Assembly: GCF_006088715.1 (NCBI RefSeq)
Contig: NZ_CP030771.1
Span: 5,280,001-5,344,000 of the forward strand
Direction of reading: 5' to 3'
DNA from: Streptomyces sp. YIM 121038
GTDB lineage: Bacteria; Actinomycetota; Actinomycetes; Streptomycetales; Streptomycetaceae
DNA length: 64,000 nt
This document shows, in pieces, positions 15,354 through 23,748 of this stretch; the first letter of the stretch is position 1; every line of letters starts with the position of its first letter. The notes beneath the pieces were generated by a model. That model searched no databases. It was not told the origin of the DNA and saw only the letters and a list, made by a program, of their open reading frames with translations. Made by a program: the position numbers and the translations under genes.

Positions 15354-17852
15354 ATGGGCCAGCAAAACGCGGGCGGCGGGCAGGACGAGCCGAGCGCGGG
15401 CGGCAGCCAGAGCCGACAGAGCGCGGACAGCGGACAAGGCCGGCCTGATGCCAGCCGCAGGCAAGGCGTTGGCGGCGGGCCAGGCCAGCCGAGCGCCAGC
15501 CGTAGGCAAGGCGTTGATGGCGAGCCGAACCGGCCGAGCGCCAGCAGCGGGCAAGGCCGGTCCAGCGCGGACGGCAGGCCAACCCGGCTCGGCGCCAACC
15601 GTGGGCCCAGCGCTGGTGGCGGGCGAGGCGCGGATGGCAGGCAAGGCCAGCCGAGTGCCGGCCCTGGGCCCAGCGTTGGGGGCGGGCAAGGCGCGGATGG
15701 CGGGCAGGGCCAGCCCGGCGCGGACGGCAGGCAGAGCCAGCCCGGCGTCAGCTACGGGCCCAGCGGGCAAGGCCAGCCCGGCGCCAGCCGTGGGCAAGGC
15801 GTTGGTGGCGGGCAAGGCGTGCGCGGTGGGACCGGTGTTGGGGGCGGGCAAGGGGCGGGCGGCGGGCAGGGCCAGCCCGGCGTCAGCCGTGGGAAAGGCG
15901 TGGGCGGCGGGCAAAGTGTGCCTGGAAGCCCCGGCGTTGGGGGCGGGCAAGGGGCGGCCAGCGGGCAAGGCGAGCCCGGCGTCAGTCGTGGGCAAGGCGT
16001 TGGTGGCGGGCAAAGTGTGCCTGGAAGCCCCGGTGTTGGCGGCGGGCGAGGGGCGGGCGGCGGGCAAGGCCAGCCTGGTGTCAGCCGTGGGCCCGGTGTT
16101 GGGGGCGGGCAAGGCGGTGGTGGTGGTGGGCAGCAGTTGACGCGGTTGCGGCTTGATGAGTTGCTGGAGGAGCTCGCGGCGCGGATCGGGGCGGTCCGGG
16201 GGACGAGGGACCGGCTGCACAGCCTCCTGGAGGCGGTGCTCTCGGTGGGGCGGGAGCTGGACCTCGCCCAGGTCCTGAGGCGCATCGTGGAGACGGCCGT
16301 CGCCCTCGTGGACGCCGAGTACGGCGCGCTCGGCGTGATCGGGCAGGGCCGCATGCTGGACGAGTTCCTGCCGGTGGGCATCAGCGACCGGCTGCGCGCC
16401 GAGATCGGCGACCTGCCCTCGGGGCACGGGCTGCTCGGCGAGCTGATCCGCAACCCGGAGCCGATGCGGCTCGCGGAGCTGTCCGAGCACCCGGCCTCGT
16501 CGGGCTTCCCCGCGCACCACCCGCCGATGCACTCGTTCCTCGGCGTACCGATCCGCGTACGGGACAAGGTCTTCGGAAACCTGTACCTGACGGAGAAGCA
16601 CGGCGGCGCCGAGTTCGACGCCGAGGACGAATCGGTTCTCTCGACGCTGGCCGTCGCGGCGGGCGTGGCCGTGGAGAACGCCCGGCTGTACGAGGAGGCC
16701 CGGCTGCGCGAGCGCTGGCTCCAGGCGAGCGCGGAGGTCACCAGCGCCCTGCTGTCGGGCGCGCCCCAGGCGCAGGTCCTGGAGTTGATGGCCGAGCGGG
16801 CCAGGGAGCTGACGTCGGCGGAGCTGGGGGTGATCGAACTGGTCGAGGGCGACGGCGAGTTGCGCGTCGTCATCGCCATCGGCGAGCACGCGCAGGCGCA
16901 CCAGGGCGCCACCCTGCCGCGCCGGGGCACCTTCGCGGGCGCCGCCCTGGACGCGCAGGCCCTGGTGTCGGCGACCGACGTACGCAAGGACCCGAGGGTC
17001 ACGTACAAGGCGGACCGCTGGGAAGGCCTGGGGGCGGCGGTGGCCGTGCCCATGAGCACGCGTGACGACGTGCGGGGCGTCCTGCTGCTCGCCCGCAGCG
17101 CCGGGCGCCCCGGCTTCTCCGCGGCGGAGACCACGCCCCTGACGGGCTTCGCGGGGCAGGCCGCGCTCGCCCTGGAACTCGCCGACCGGCGGCGCGACGC
17201 CGAGCAGATGAGCCTCCTGGAGGACCGCGACCGGATCGCCCGGGACCTGCACGACCTGGCGATCCAGCGGCTGTTCGCGACGGGCATGACGCTGCAGAGC
17301 GTGCAGCGGTTCGTCGAGCACCCCGGCGCGGCGGAACGGCTGCGCCGGGCCGTCGACGACCTGGACGCCACCATCAAGATCATCCGGTCCACCATCTTCG
17401 GCCTGCGCGACCACGAGGCGCCCGGCGGCGCGGCGGGCCTGCGGGTGCGCGTGGTGCGGGCGGTCGAGGACGCGGCCGGGGCGCTCGGCTTCACGCCCGC
17501 GCTGCGGATGGAGGGCCTGATCGACACGGACGTACCGCGTGAGGTCGCCGACGACGTGGTCGCCGTGCTGAACGAGGCGCTCGCCAACGTCGCGCGGCAC
17601 GCGCGGGCGCACCGCGCCGAGGTCTCCCTCACGGTGCGCGAGGGCACGCTCGAACTCGCCGTGGTCGACGACGGCGTGGGCATCGCGGAGCCCGGCGAGC
17701 CCGCGCCCGAGCCGCTGGACGCCGCGCACGGCGCGGGGCTGCGCAACCTCGCGGAGCGGGCCGGGCGCCTTGGCGGCGTGCTCGCGGTGCGGGCCGGGGA
17801 GCGCAGGGGCACCCGCCTTGAGTGGCAGGTGCCGCTGCGGCGCGCCTCCTAG
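15354..17852 (+). CDS. DevS/DosS-like GAF-domain sensor histidine kinase
   Basis: 832-residue sensor kinase. Residues about 1-258 are a Gly/Gln/Ser/Pro-rich repeat tract with a 33-residue period. Then come two GAF domains (about 290-445 and 460-615), a HisKA_3 dimerisation helix with phospho-acceptor His633 in ARDLHDLAIQRLF, and an HATPase domain (LNEALANVARHARAH, VVDDGVGI, GAGLRNLAERA). GAF-1 contains SSGFPAHHPPMHSFLGVPIR; by analogy with mycobacterial DevS/DosS the His before PPM (His389) would be the proximal haem ligand, suggesting sensing of O2, NO or redox. Start ATG 15354 has GGAGGAG at 15344-15350. The cognate regulator is the convergent gene next door. Confidence 0.88.
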   Translation: MGQQNAGGGQDEPSAGGSQSRQSADSGQGRPDASRRQGVGGGPGQPSASRRQGVDGEPNRPSASSGQGRSSADGRPTRLGANRGPSAGGGRGADGRQGQPSAGPGPSVGGGQGADGGQGQPGADGRQSQPGVSYGPSGQGQPGASRGQGVGGGQGVRGGTGVGGGQGAGGGQGQPGVSRGKGVGGGQSVPGSPGVGGGQGAASGQGEPGVSRGQGVGGGQSVPGSPGVGGGRGAGGGQGQPGVSRGPGVGGGQGGGGGGQQLTRLRLDELLEELAARIGAVRGTRDRLHSLLEAVLSVGRELDLAQVLRRIVETAVALVDAEYGALGVIGQGRMLDEFLPVGISDRLRAEIGDLPSGHGLLGELIRNPEPMRLAELSEHPASSGFPAHHPPMHSFLGVPIRVRDKVFGNLYLTEKHGGAEFDAEDESVLSTLAVAAGVAVENARLYEEARLRERWLQASAEVTSALLSGAPQAQVLELMAERARELTSAELGVIELVEGDGELRVVIAIGEHAQAHQGATLPRRGTFAGAALDAQALVSATDVRKDPRVTYKADRWEGLGAAVAVPMSTRDDVRGVLLLARSAGRPGFSAAETTPLTGFAGQAALALELADRRRDAEQMSLLEDRDRIARDLHDLAIQRLFATGMTLQSVQRFVEHPGAAERLRRAVDDLDATIKIIRSTIFGLRDHEAPGGAAGLRVRVVRAVEDAAGALGFTPALRMEGLIDTDVPREVADDVVAVLNEALANVARHARAHRAEVSLTVREGTLELAVVDDGVGIAEPGEPAPEPLDAAHGAGLRNLAERAGRLGGVLAVRAGERRGTRLEWQVPLRRAS
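15840..16130 (+). repeat. 99-bp tandem repeat inside the kinase N-terminus
   Basis: CGTCAGCCGT-type segments at 15881, 15980 and 16079, and CAAAGTGTG at 15912 and 16011, are spaced exactly 99 bases, encoding a 33-residue unit (GVSRGKGVGGGQSVPGSPGV theme). The period is a multiple of three, so copy-number changes keep the frame. Confidence 0.75.
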
Positions 17853-17864
17853 CGCCCCGTCCGG

Positions 17865-18590
17865 CTACGTCGTCCCGGGCCGGGGCCGGGGTTCGCGCGG
17901 GGGCGGGGTCACCTGGGCCGCGAGGACCGCCGCCTGGACCCGGCGCTCCACGCCCAGCTTCGCCAGCATGCGGGAGATGTGGTTCTTGACGGTCTTCTCC
18001 GAGAGGTAGAGCCGTTCGCCGATCTGGCGGTTGGTGAGGCCCTCGCCCACGAGGGCGAGGATGCCGCGCTCCCGGTCGTTGAGGGCGGCGATGCGCGCGT
18101 CCTCGGGCGGCGGGGCGTCCTCGGGGCCGCGCAGGGACCGCATCAGGCGGGCCGTCGTCGCCGGGTCGAGCAGCGACTGCCCGGACGCGACGGTCCGTAC
18201 GGCCGTGACGAGGTCGGAGCCCTTGATCTGCTTCAGCACGTACCCGGCCGCGCCCGCCATGATCGCGTCGAGCAGTGCGTCCTCGTCGTCGAACGACGTG
18301 AGCATCAGACAGGCGAGCTCCGGCATCAGGGAGCGCAGTTCGCGGCAGACCGTGATGCCGTCGCCGTCCGGCAGCCGGACGTCGAGCACCGCCACGTCGG
18401 GGCGGAGCGCGGGCCCGCGCACCAGCGCCTGCGCGCCGGTCCCGGCGTCGCCGACCACCTCGATGTCGGGTTCGCCCTCCAGGAGGTCGCGCAGCCCCCT
18501 GCGGACGACCTCGTGGTCGTCCAGGAGGAAGACCCGGATGGGGGCCTTCGGCTCCGCGGGCGGTCGCTCCGCCGCTGCGGGTGTGTTCAT
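17865..18590 (-). CDS. DevR/NarL-type response regulator
   Basis: Two-domain regulator of about 241 residues. The receiver domain has the DDHEVVRRGL acidic pocket, phospho-acceptor Asp70 in VAVLDVRLPDGDG, the Thr of LTSFDD and Lys of YVLKQIKG. The C-terminal LuxR/NarL HTH reads LNDRERGILALVGEGLTNRQIGERLYLSEKTVKNHISRML, closely resembling mycobacterial DevR/DosR (YLSEKTVKNH, LAKLGVERRVQAAV). ATG 18590 is preferred over the adjacent GTG 18593 because the upstream AGGGGG sits 5 bases away. Convergent with the DevS-like kinase, 12 bases between stops, so the two form a two-component pair. Confidence 0.92.
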   Translation of the reverse strand: MNTPAAAERPPAEPKAPIRVFLLDDHEVVRRGLRDLLEGEPDIEVVGDAGTGAQALVRGPALRPDVAVLDVRLPDGDGITVCRELRSLMPELACLMLTSFDDEDALLDAIMAGAAGYVLKQIKGSDLVTAVRTVASGQSLLDPATTARLMRSLRGPEDAPPPEDARIAALNDRERGILALVGEGLTNRQIGERLYLSEKTVKNHISRMLAKLGVERRVQAAVLAAQVTPPPREPRPRPGTT

Positions 18591-19017
18591 CACTGCCCCC
18601 TGCGTTCGCCGCGCTCGTCGCGACCTCTCCGTGGTGTGGCCCTTACGAGGGTGACGGTAAGGGCTTACTCCTGCCAGGGGCCGAACGGCCCACCACCGCG
18701 GCCGCAGGGGTACCGACCGGCCCCGGGTGAGGGCCGGTCGGCCCTCGCGGTACCCCTACCCCGCAGGGCATCTTGGTGCCTGGGCAGCCCATGACCCGGG
18801 TCCCGGCGCCCGAGGCGGCGACGCCGTTCCGGGACCGTCACCAGGTGCGGCACGGCTGAGGACGTGGCCAGCAAGCACCGCACCCCGCCTGCGCGGCCGC
18901 AGGGGAGCGGCCGCGCAGGCGCATGGCGCGCGGCTGTGCGGTCGCGCGGGCGCCCGGCCCCCTGTGCGCGCCCCACCGCCTGATAGCTTCCCGGAAAGAC
19001 AAAGGGAGGCAACGGGC
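18591..19017. promoter_or_regulatory. Divergent regulatory region with three inverted repeats
   Basis: Between the response regulator (-) and a small membrane protein (+). First, a dyad GGGCCG-AA-CGGCCC at 18678-18691, which could be a regulator site. Second, a compound stem: 18714-18723 with 18731-18740 (10 bp, 7-base loop), flanked by 18706-18713 with 18750-18757 (8 bp). Third, a 15-bp perfect stem 18886-18900 with 18907-18921 around a 6-base loop. No gene is apparent. Confidence 0.6.
18886..18921. terminator. 15-bp perfect stem-loop
   Basis: Arms 18886-18900 and 18907-18921 are perfectly complementary around AGGGGA. About 100 bases before the 19018 gene; could insulate that gene from upstream transcription. 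Confidence 0.5.
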
Positions 19018-19506
19018 ATGTCGACGGATCCCCTCCAGGAGCACAACTTCGTCTCCCTCATGGGCATCGTCCTGATCGCCCTGATCGCCGTCACGGCGCT
19101 CGTGGCGTACGCCTGGGTGTGCGTGGTCCGGCGCCGCCCCGCCCTGTCGGGGGCCCTGCGCGCGGCCGCCGCCGTGGGCGCCGCCGGTGCCGCCGGGGTC
19201 TACGCCTGGGGCGCCGTCCAGCTGCTGCGCTTCGACATCACGGAGCACCAGCAGGCCTGTCAGCAGGCGGTGGGGGCGGGGCGTGCCTCCCGGCTCGACG
19301 GGTACGAGGCCACGTACTTTCCGCTGCGCTTCGGGTGCCACGTCGCCGGGGACGGCACCTTCACCGCCGGGGTGCCCGGCTGGCTGAACCCCGTCGCGCT
19401 CTCCCTCGCCGTCACCGCGGCCGTGCTCGCCGCCGCGGCGGCCGCGACCTCCCCGGCCTTCCGCGCCTTCCGGGCCCGCCGCGCCCTGGGCGGCGCCCAC
19501 GCCTGA
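19018..19506 (+). CDS. Small integral membrane protein of unknown function
   Basis: 162 residues with three predicted membrane helices: LMGIVLIALIAVTALVAYAW, LRAAAAVGAAGAAGVYAWGA and LNPVALSLAVTAAVLAAAAA. The segment between helices 2 and 3 carries two cysteines (HQQACQQAV and FGCHVAG) that could form an extracytoplasmic disulphide. Start ATG 19018 has GGGAGG at about 19004-19009. Family not recognised. Monocistronic, followed by a dispersed repeat. Confidence 0.75.
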   Translation: MSTDPLQEHNFVSLMGIVLIALIAVTALVAYAWVCVVRRRPALSGALRAAAAVGAAGAAGVYAWGAVQLLRFDITEHQQACQQAVGAGRASRLDGYEATYFPLRFGCHVAGDGTFTAGVPGWLNPVALSLAVTAAVLAAAAAATSPAFRAFRARRALGGAHA

Positions 19507-19535
19507 CCCCGATTCTGCCGCAAGCGGCACCATCC

Positions 19536-19562
19536 AGCCCGTCCGGCGTTTGAGGACGAGGC
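19536..19562 (+). repeat. Dispersed 27-bp intergenic element, copy 2
   Basis: Identical over 27 bases to 15071-15097. It lies just after the small membrane protein gene and before the cobalamin cluster. Confidence 0.75.
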
Positions 19563-19701
19563 GCGGAGCGCCGAAAAGGGCGGGGGTACGGGGGCGGCAG
19601 CCCCCGGGTCGGGAAGGGGCGGGTCAGGGGCGCCCCGCGAGGGAGGCGCGGCCCCCAGTAGAGTGCGCCTCCGTTGTCCCCGAGCCCCGAGGTACCGCGC
19701 A

Positions 19702-20997
19702 GTGACCCGCCCGAGCACACCCCCGCCCGCCGTCGCCGTCGTCGGGCTCGGAGCCGACGGCTGGGCGGGAGCCCCGGACGCGGCCCGGGACGAGCTCCGC
19801 GCGGCGGACGTGCTGATCGGCGGCCCCCGCCAGCTCGCGCTGCTGCCCGAGGAGTGCGGCGGGGAGCGGATCGCCTGGCCGTCGCCGCTGCGCCCCGCGG
19901 TCCCGGCGCTGCTCGCCGCGCACGCGGGCCGCAGGATCGCCGTGCTCGCGAGCGGCGACCCGATGTTCTACGGGATCGGGCGCGCCCTCACCGAGGAGCT
20001 GGGGCCCGGCGCGCTGCGCGTCCTGCCGCACCCCTCCTCCGTGTCGTACGCCTGCGCCCGGCTCGGCTGGCCCGTGGAGGACGTCGAGGTCGTCACGCTC
20101 GTGGGGCGCCCGGCGGCCCGGCTCGCCGCGGCCCTGCACGAGGGGCGCCGCCTGCTGGTCCTCAGCGCGGGCGCCGCGACCCCGGCCGACGTCGCCGCGC
20201 TGCTGCGGGACCGCGGCTTCGGGCCCAGCCGGATGCGGGTCCTCGAGCAACTCGGCGGCCCGGCCGAGCGGCTGACCGACGCGGCCGCCGCCGACGCGTG
20301 GGCGCGGCCGCCCGGCGACCCCCTCAACGTCGTGGCCGTCGAGTGCCGCCGCGCCCCGGACGCCCTGCGGCTCGGCGCGGTCCCCGGCCTGCCGGACGCG
20401 GCGTACGAGCACGACGGGCAGCTCACCAAGCGGCACGTGCGCGCCGCCACGCTCGGCGCGCTCGCACCCGCCCCGGGCGAGGTCCTGTGGGACATCGGCG
20501 GCGGCTCCGGATCGATCGCCGTCGAGTGGCTGCGCACCCATCCGTCGTGCCGGGCCTTCACCGTCGAACGCGACCCCGTGCGGGCCGAGCGCATCGGCCG
20601 CAACGCCGAGCGGCTCGGCGTGCCCGGCCTGCGGGTCGTCACGGGCGCGGCCCCCGCCGCGCTCGACGGACTGCCGCGGCCCGACGCCGTGTTCATCGGC
20701 GGCGGGCTCACCGCCCCCGGGCTGCTCGACGCCTGCTGGCGGGCGCTGCCCGAGGGGGGCCGCCTCGTCGCCAACACCGTGACACTGGAGTCCGAGGCCC
20801 TGCTCGCCGACGCCTACCGGCGCCACGGCGGCGACCTGGTGCGGTTCGCCGTCGCGCACGCCGTGCCCGTCGGCGGCTTCACCGGCTGGCGCCAGGCCAT
20901 GCCGGTGACCCAGTGGGCCGTGCAGAAGCCCGTACGACAGCCCGTACAGCAGCCAACAGGCGTACCAGCAGCAGGAACAGCGGGAGCAGAGCGATGA
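19702..20997 (+). CDS. cobL: Precorrin-6Y C5,15-methyltransferase (decarboxylating), CbiE-CbiT fusion
   Basis: 431-residue fused enzyme that methylates C5 and C15 and decarboxylates the C12 acetate of precorrin-6 derivatives. The N-terminal CbiE half is a tetrapyrrole methylase (VVGLGADGWAG; LASGDPMFYGIGR; PHPSSVSYACARLGWP). The C-terminal CbiT half is a class I methyltransferase (LTKRHVRAATLGAL; VLWDIGGGSGSIAVEWL; AFTVERDPVRAERI; FIGGGL). Start GTG 19702 gives the usual N-terminus. The stop overlaps the cobM start (ATGA). The C-terminal tail (QKPVRQPVQQPTGVPAAG) is unconserved. Confidence 0.93.
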   Translation: MTRPSTPPPAVAVVGLGADGWAGAPDAARDELRAADVLIGGPRQLALLPEECGGERIAWPSPLRPAVPALLAAHAGRRIAVLASGDPMFYGIGRALTEELGPGALRVLPHPSSVSYACARLGWPVEDVEVVTLVGRPAARLAAALHEGRRLLVLSAGAATPADVAALLRDRGFGPSRMRVLEQLGGPAERLTDAAAADAWARPPGDPLNVVAVECRRAPDALRLGAVPGLPDAAYEHDGQLTKRHVRAATLGALAPAPGEVLWDIGGGSGSIAVEWLRTHPSCRAFTVERDPVRAERIGRNAERLGVPGLRVVTGAAPAALDGLPRPDAVFIGGGLTAPGLLDACWRALPEGGRLVANTVTLESEALLADAYRRHGGDLVRFAVAHAVPVGGFTGWRQAMPVTQWAVQKPVRQPVQQPTGVPAAGTAGAER

Positions 20998-21743
20998 CCG
21001 TGTACTTCATCGGCGCCGGACCCGGCGCCGCCGACCTCATCACGGTGCGTGGCGCCCGGACGCTCGCCGCCTGCCGGGTCTGTCTGTACGCGGGCAGCCT
21101 GGTGCCCCGCGAACTGCTCGCCGAATGCCCGCCGGACGCCCGTCTGGTGGACACCGCGCAGCTCACCCTGGACGAGATCGTCGCCGAGCTGACCCGCGCC
21201 CACGAGGAGGGCCACGACGTGGCCCGGCTGCACTCCGGCGACCCGTCGGTGTTCAGCGCGGTCGCCGAGCAGATGCGGCGGCTCGACGCGGCGGGCGTGC
21301 CCTACGAGGTCGTCCCGGGCGTGCCTGCCTTCGCCGCCGCGGCCGCCGCCCTGAAGCGGGAGCTGACCGTGCCGACCGTCGGCCAGACCGTGATCCTGAC
21401 CCGGATCGCGCAGCGCGCCACGGCCATGCCCGAGGGCGAGGACCTGGCGACGCTCGGCCGCAGCGGCGCGCTGATCGTGCTGCACCTGGCCGCCGGTTAC
21501 GTGGACCGCGTGGTCGACGAGCTGCTGCCGCACTACGGCGCCGACTGCCCCGCCGCCGTCGTCGCGTACGCCTCGCGCCCCGACGAACTGGTCCTGCGCG
21601 GCACCCTCGACGAGATCGCCGGGAAGGTGAAGGACGCGGGGGTCGTGCGGACTGCCGTGATCATGGTGGGGCGGACGCTCGGGGCCGCGCAGTTCCGCGA
21701 CAGCCACCTCTACTCCGCCGAGCGCGACCGGCATACCTGCTGA
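20994..21743 (+). CDS. cobM: Precorrin-4 C11-methyltransferase
   Basis: 249-residue tetrapyrrole methylase transferring a methyl group from SAM to C11 of precorrin-4. Begins MTVYFIGAGPGAADLITVRG, with the SAM-binding GxGPG loop. LHSGDPSVFSAVAEQM and VVPGVPAFAAAAAAL are conserved, as is the family end VIMVGRTLG. Translationally coupled to cobL by a four-base overlap. It ends convergent with cbiD, with a dispersed repeat between them. Confidence 0.95.
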   Translation: MTVYFIGAGPGAADLITVRGARTLAACRVCLYAGSLVPRELLAECPPDARLVDTAQLTLDEIVAELTRAHEEGHDVARLHSGDPSVFSAVAEQMRRLDAAGVPYEVVPGVPAFAAAAAALKRELTVPTVGQTVILTRIAQRATAMPEGEDLATLGRSGALIVLHLAAGYVDRVVDELLPHYGADCPAAVVAYASRPDELVLRGTLDEIAGKVKDAGVVRTAVIMVGRTLGAAQFRDSHLYSAERDRHTC

Positions 21744-21779
21744 GCGCGCTCAGGCGCCCTGCCGCGATGGGCCGTCACT

Positions 21780-21835
21780 CACCCGCGGATCCGTCGTGGC
21801 TTGTCGCGCAGTTCCCCGCGCCCCTTAGGGTGCTT
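21780..21835. repeat. Dispersed Streptomyces element, copy 1, overlapping the cbiD 3' end
   Basis: Core GTCGCGCAGTTCC-CGCGCCCCTT, nearly the same as 27340-27395 (37 of 40 core bases). Commonly seen between Streptomyces genes. The cbiD stop codon (21825-21827) lies inside it. Confidence 0.7.
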
Positions 21836-22952
21836 CGGCTAGGCCCGACCGGCCCACTACCGCTCCCGCGCGGTCGATGCAGATGACGTCCACCGCCACC
21901 GGCGCCCCGCGCAGCACCGCCAGGGCCTGGTCGCGGGCCTCCACCGCCACTAGGTCGCCCAGCGGGACACCCGCCGCCGCGCACAGCTGGAGGGCCGCAA
22001 GGCCGGTGTTGGCGGTCGCGACCCGCTCGGCGAGGGACGCGTCCGCGCCGCCGCGCCGGGCCAGGGCCGCGAGGAAGCCCTTGTCGACCTGGGAGCGGGC
22101 GGAGTGCAGGTCGAGGTGCCCGGCGGCGAGCTTGGAGAGCTTCGCGAAGCCGCCGCAGATGGTCAGGCGGTCCACCGGGTGGCGGCGGACGTACTTCAGG
22201 ACGGCGCCCGCGAAGTCGCCCATGTCGAGCAGGGCGTCCTCGGGCAGGTCGTACTCGGCGGTGACCGTCCGCTCCGACGTGGACCCGGTGCACCCGGCGA
22301 CGTGCGTGCGCCCGGCCGCCCGCGCCACGTCCACGCCCCGCCGGATGGAGTCGATCCACGCCGAGCAGGAGTACGGGACGACGATGCCGGTGGTGCCGAG
22401 GATGGACAGGCCGCCGAGGATGCCGAGCCGCGGGTTCCAGGTGGAGCGGGCGATCTCCTCGCCGTGGTCGACGGAGACGGTGATCTCGACGTCGCCGCTG
22501 CCGCCGTGCGCCGCCGCGACCCGCGCCACATGGTCCCGCATCATCTGCCGGGGCACGGGGTTCACCGCCGGTTCGCCGACGGCCAGCGGCAGTCCGGGGC
22601 GGGTGACCGTGCCCACGCCGGGGCCCGCGCGGAAGACCACCCCGGACCCGGCGGGCAGCCGCCGCACGGTGGCGCGGACGAGCGCGCCGTGCGTGACGTC
22701 CGGGTCGTCGCCCGCGTCCTTCACGACGCCCGCCATCGCACGGCCCCGCGCCAGCTCCTCGGCCGCGAGCGCGAAGGACGGCGTCTGCCCCTTGGGCAGC
22801 GTGATCGTCACCGGGTCGGGGAACGCGCCGGTGAGCAGCGCGGTGTAGGCGGCCGTCGTGGCCGCCGTCGCACAGGAGCCGGTGGTCCAGCCGGGCCGCA
22901 GACCGGTGTGCTTGAGTTGGGCGCCGCGGCCGCCCTTGGCCTCGCTGCTCAT
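21825..22952 (-). CDS. cbiD: Cobalt-precorrin-5B C1-methyltransferase (CbiD)
   Basis: 375-residue CbiD, which methylates C1 of the corrin precursor. Family features seen: LRPGWTTGSCATAATTAAY, GDDPDVTHGALV, VGTVTRPGLPLAVGEPAVNPVPR, EIARSTWNPRLGILGGLSILGTTGIV and ICGGFAKLSKLAAGHLDLHS. ATG 22952 gives the standard N-terminus and is divergent from cobK, with 30 bases between the starts. The last codons and TAA stop lie inside a dispersed repeat, so the C-terminus (RSGLAEAP) may have been set by insertion of that element. Confidence 0.93.
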   Translation of the reverse strand: MSSEAKGGRGAQLKHTGLRPGWTTGSCATAATTAAYTALLTGAFPDPVTITLPKGQTPSFALAAEELARGRAMAGVVKDAGDDPDVTHGALVRATVRRLPAGSGVVFRAGPGVGTVTRPGLPLAVGEPAVNPVPRQMMRDHVARVAAAHGGSGDVEITVSVDHGEEIARSTWNPRLGILGGLSILGTTGIVVPYSCSAWIDSIRRGVDVARAAGRTHVAGCTGSTSERTVTAEYDLPEDALLDMGDFAGAVLKYVRRHPVDRLTICGGFAKLSKLAAGHLDLHSARSQVDKGFLAALARRGGADASLAERVATANTGLAALQLCAAAGVPLGDLVAVEARDQALAVLRGAPVAVDVICIDRAGAVVGRSGLAEAP

Positions 22953-22982
22953 GCCTCGCTCTTCTGAAGGGAACCGGACTTC

Positions 22983-23735
22983 GTGCACATCCTCATCCTC
23001 GGCGGGACCACCGAGGCCCGCCGCCTCGCCGAGCACCTGGCGGACGAGGCGCCGCCGGGGCTGCGCGTGACGAACTCCCTGGCGGGGCGCGTGGCCGCGC
23101 CCCGGCTCCCGCCCGGCGAGGTGCGCGTGGGCGGCTTCGGCGGGGCCGAGGGCCTGGCCGCCTGGCTGCGCACGCACGCGGTGGACGCGCTCATCGACGC
23201 CACGCACCCCTTCGCCGGGACCATGAGTTTCCACGCGGCGCGGGCCGCCGCCGTCGCCCATGTTCCCCTGCTCGCGCTGCGCCGTCCCGGCTGGGTACCG
23301 GTGCCGGGGGACGACTGGCGCGAGGCGGACTCCCTGGAGCAGGCCGCGGCGCTGCTGCCCGCCCTCGGCGAGCGCGTGTTCCTGACCACGGGGCGGATGG
23401 GCCTCGGGGCCTTCGCGGCCCTGGACCGGCAGTGGTTCCTCGTCCGGTCCGTGGACGCGCCCGGGGCGCCGCACCCGCCCCGCATGGAAGTGCTCCTCGA
23501 CCGCGGCCCCTTCACCCTCGACGGGGAGCGGGAGCTGCTGCGCCGCCACCGCGTCGACGTCCTCGTCACCAAGGACAGCGGGGGCGCCGCCACCGCGCCG
23601 AAGCTGACGGCCGCCCGCGAGGCCGGCGTTCCCGTGGTCGTGGTCCGCAGGCCGCCGGTGCCCGAGGGCGTGCCGGTGGTGGCCGGGCCCGCGGCGGCGG
23701 CCCGCTGGATCACCGACCGCCTCGGACCCGCCTGA
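22983..23735 (+). CDS. cobK: Precorrin-6A reductase
   Basis: NADPH-dependent reduction of the precorrin-6A macrocycle. 250 residues beginning VHILILGGTTEARRLAEHLAD, with conserved DALIDATHPFAGTMS, VFLTTGRMGLGAFAAL and VLVTKDSGGAATAPKLTAAR. Start GTG 22983. It lies divergent from cbiD and convergent with cobIJ, 13 bases between the ends, in the middle of the cobalamin cluster. Confidence 0.92.
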   Translation: MHILILGGTTEARRLAEHLADEAPPGLRVTNSLAGRVAAPRLPPGEVRVGGFGGAEGLAAWLRTHAVDALIDATHPFAGTMSFHAARAAAVAHVPLLALRRPGWVPVPGDDWREADSLEQAAALLPALGERVFLTTGRMGLGAFAALDRQWFLVRSVDAPGAPHPPRMEVLLDRGPFTLDGERELLRRHRVDVLVTKDSGGAATAPKLTAAREAGVPVVVVRRPPVPEGVPVVAGPAAAARWITDRLGPA

Positions 23736-23748
23736 CCGGCCCGGGGGC

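Noticed and set aside
14112..17729. Long minus-strand frame over the repeat region and kinase
   Set aside because: Opposite strand of the kinase; the Pro/Ala-rich part only mirrors the tandem repeats.
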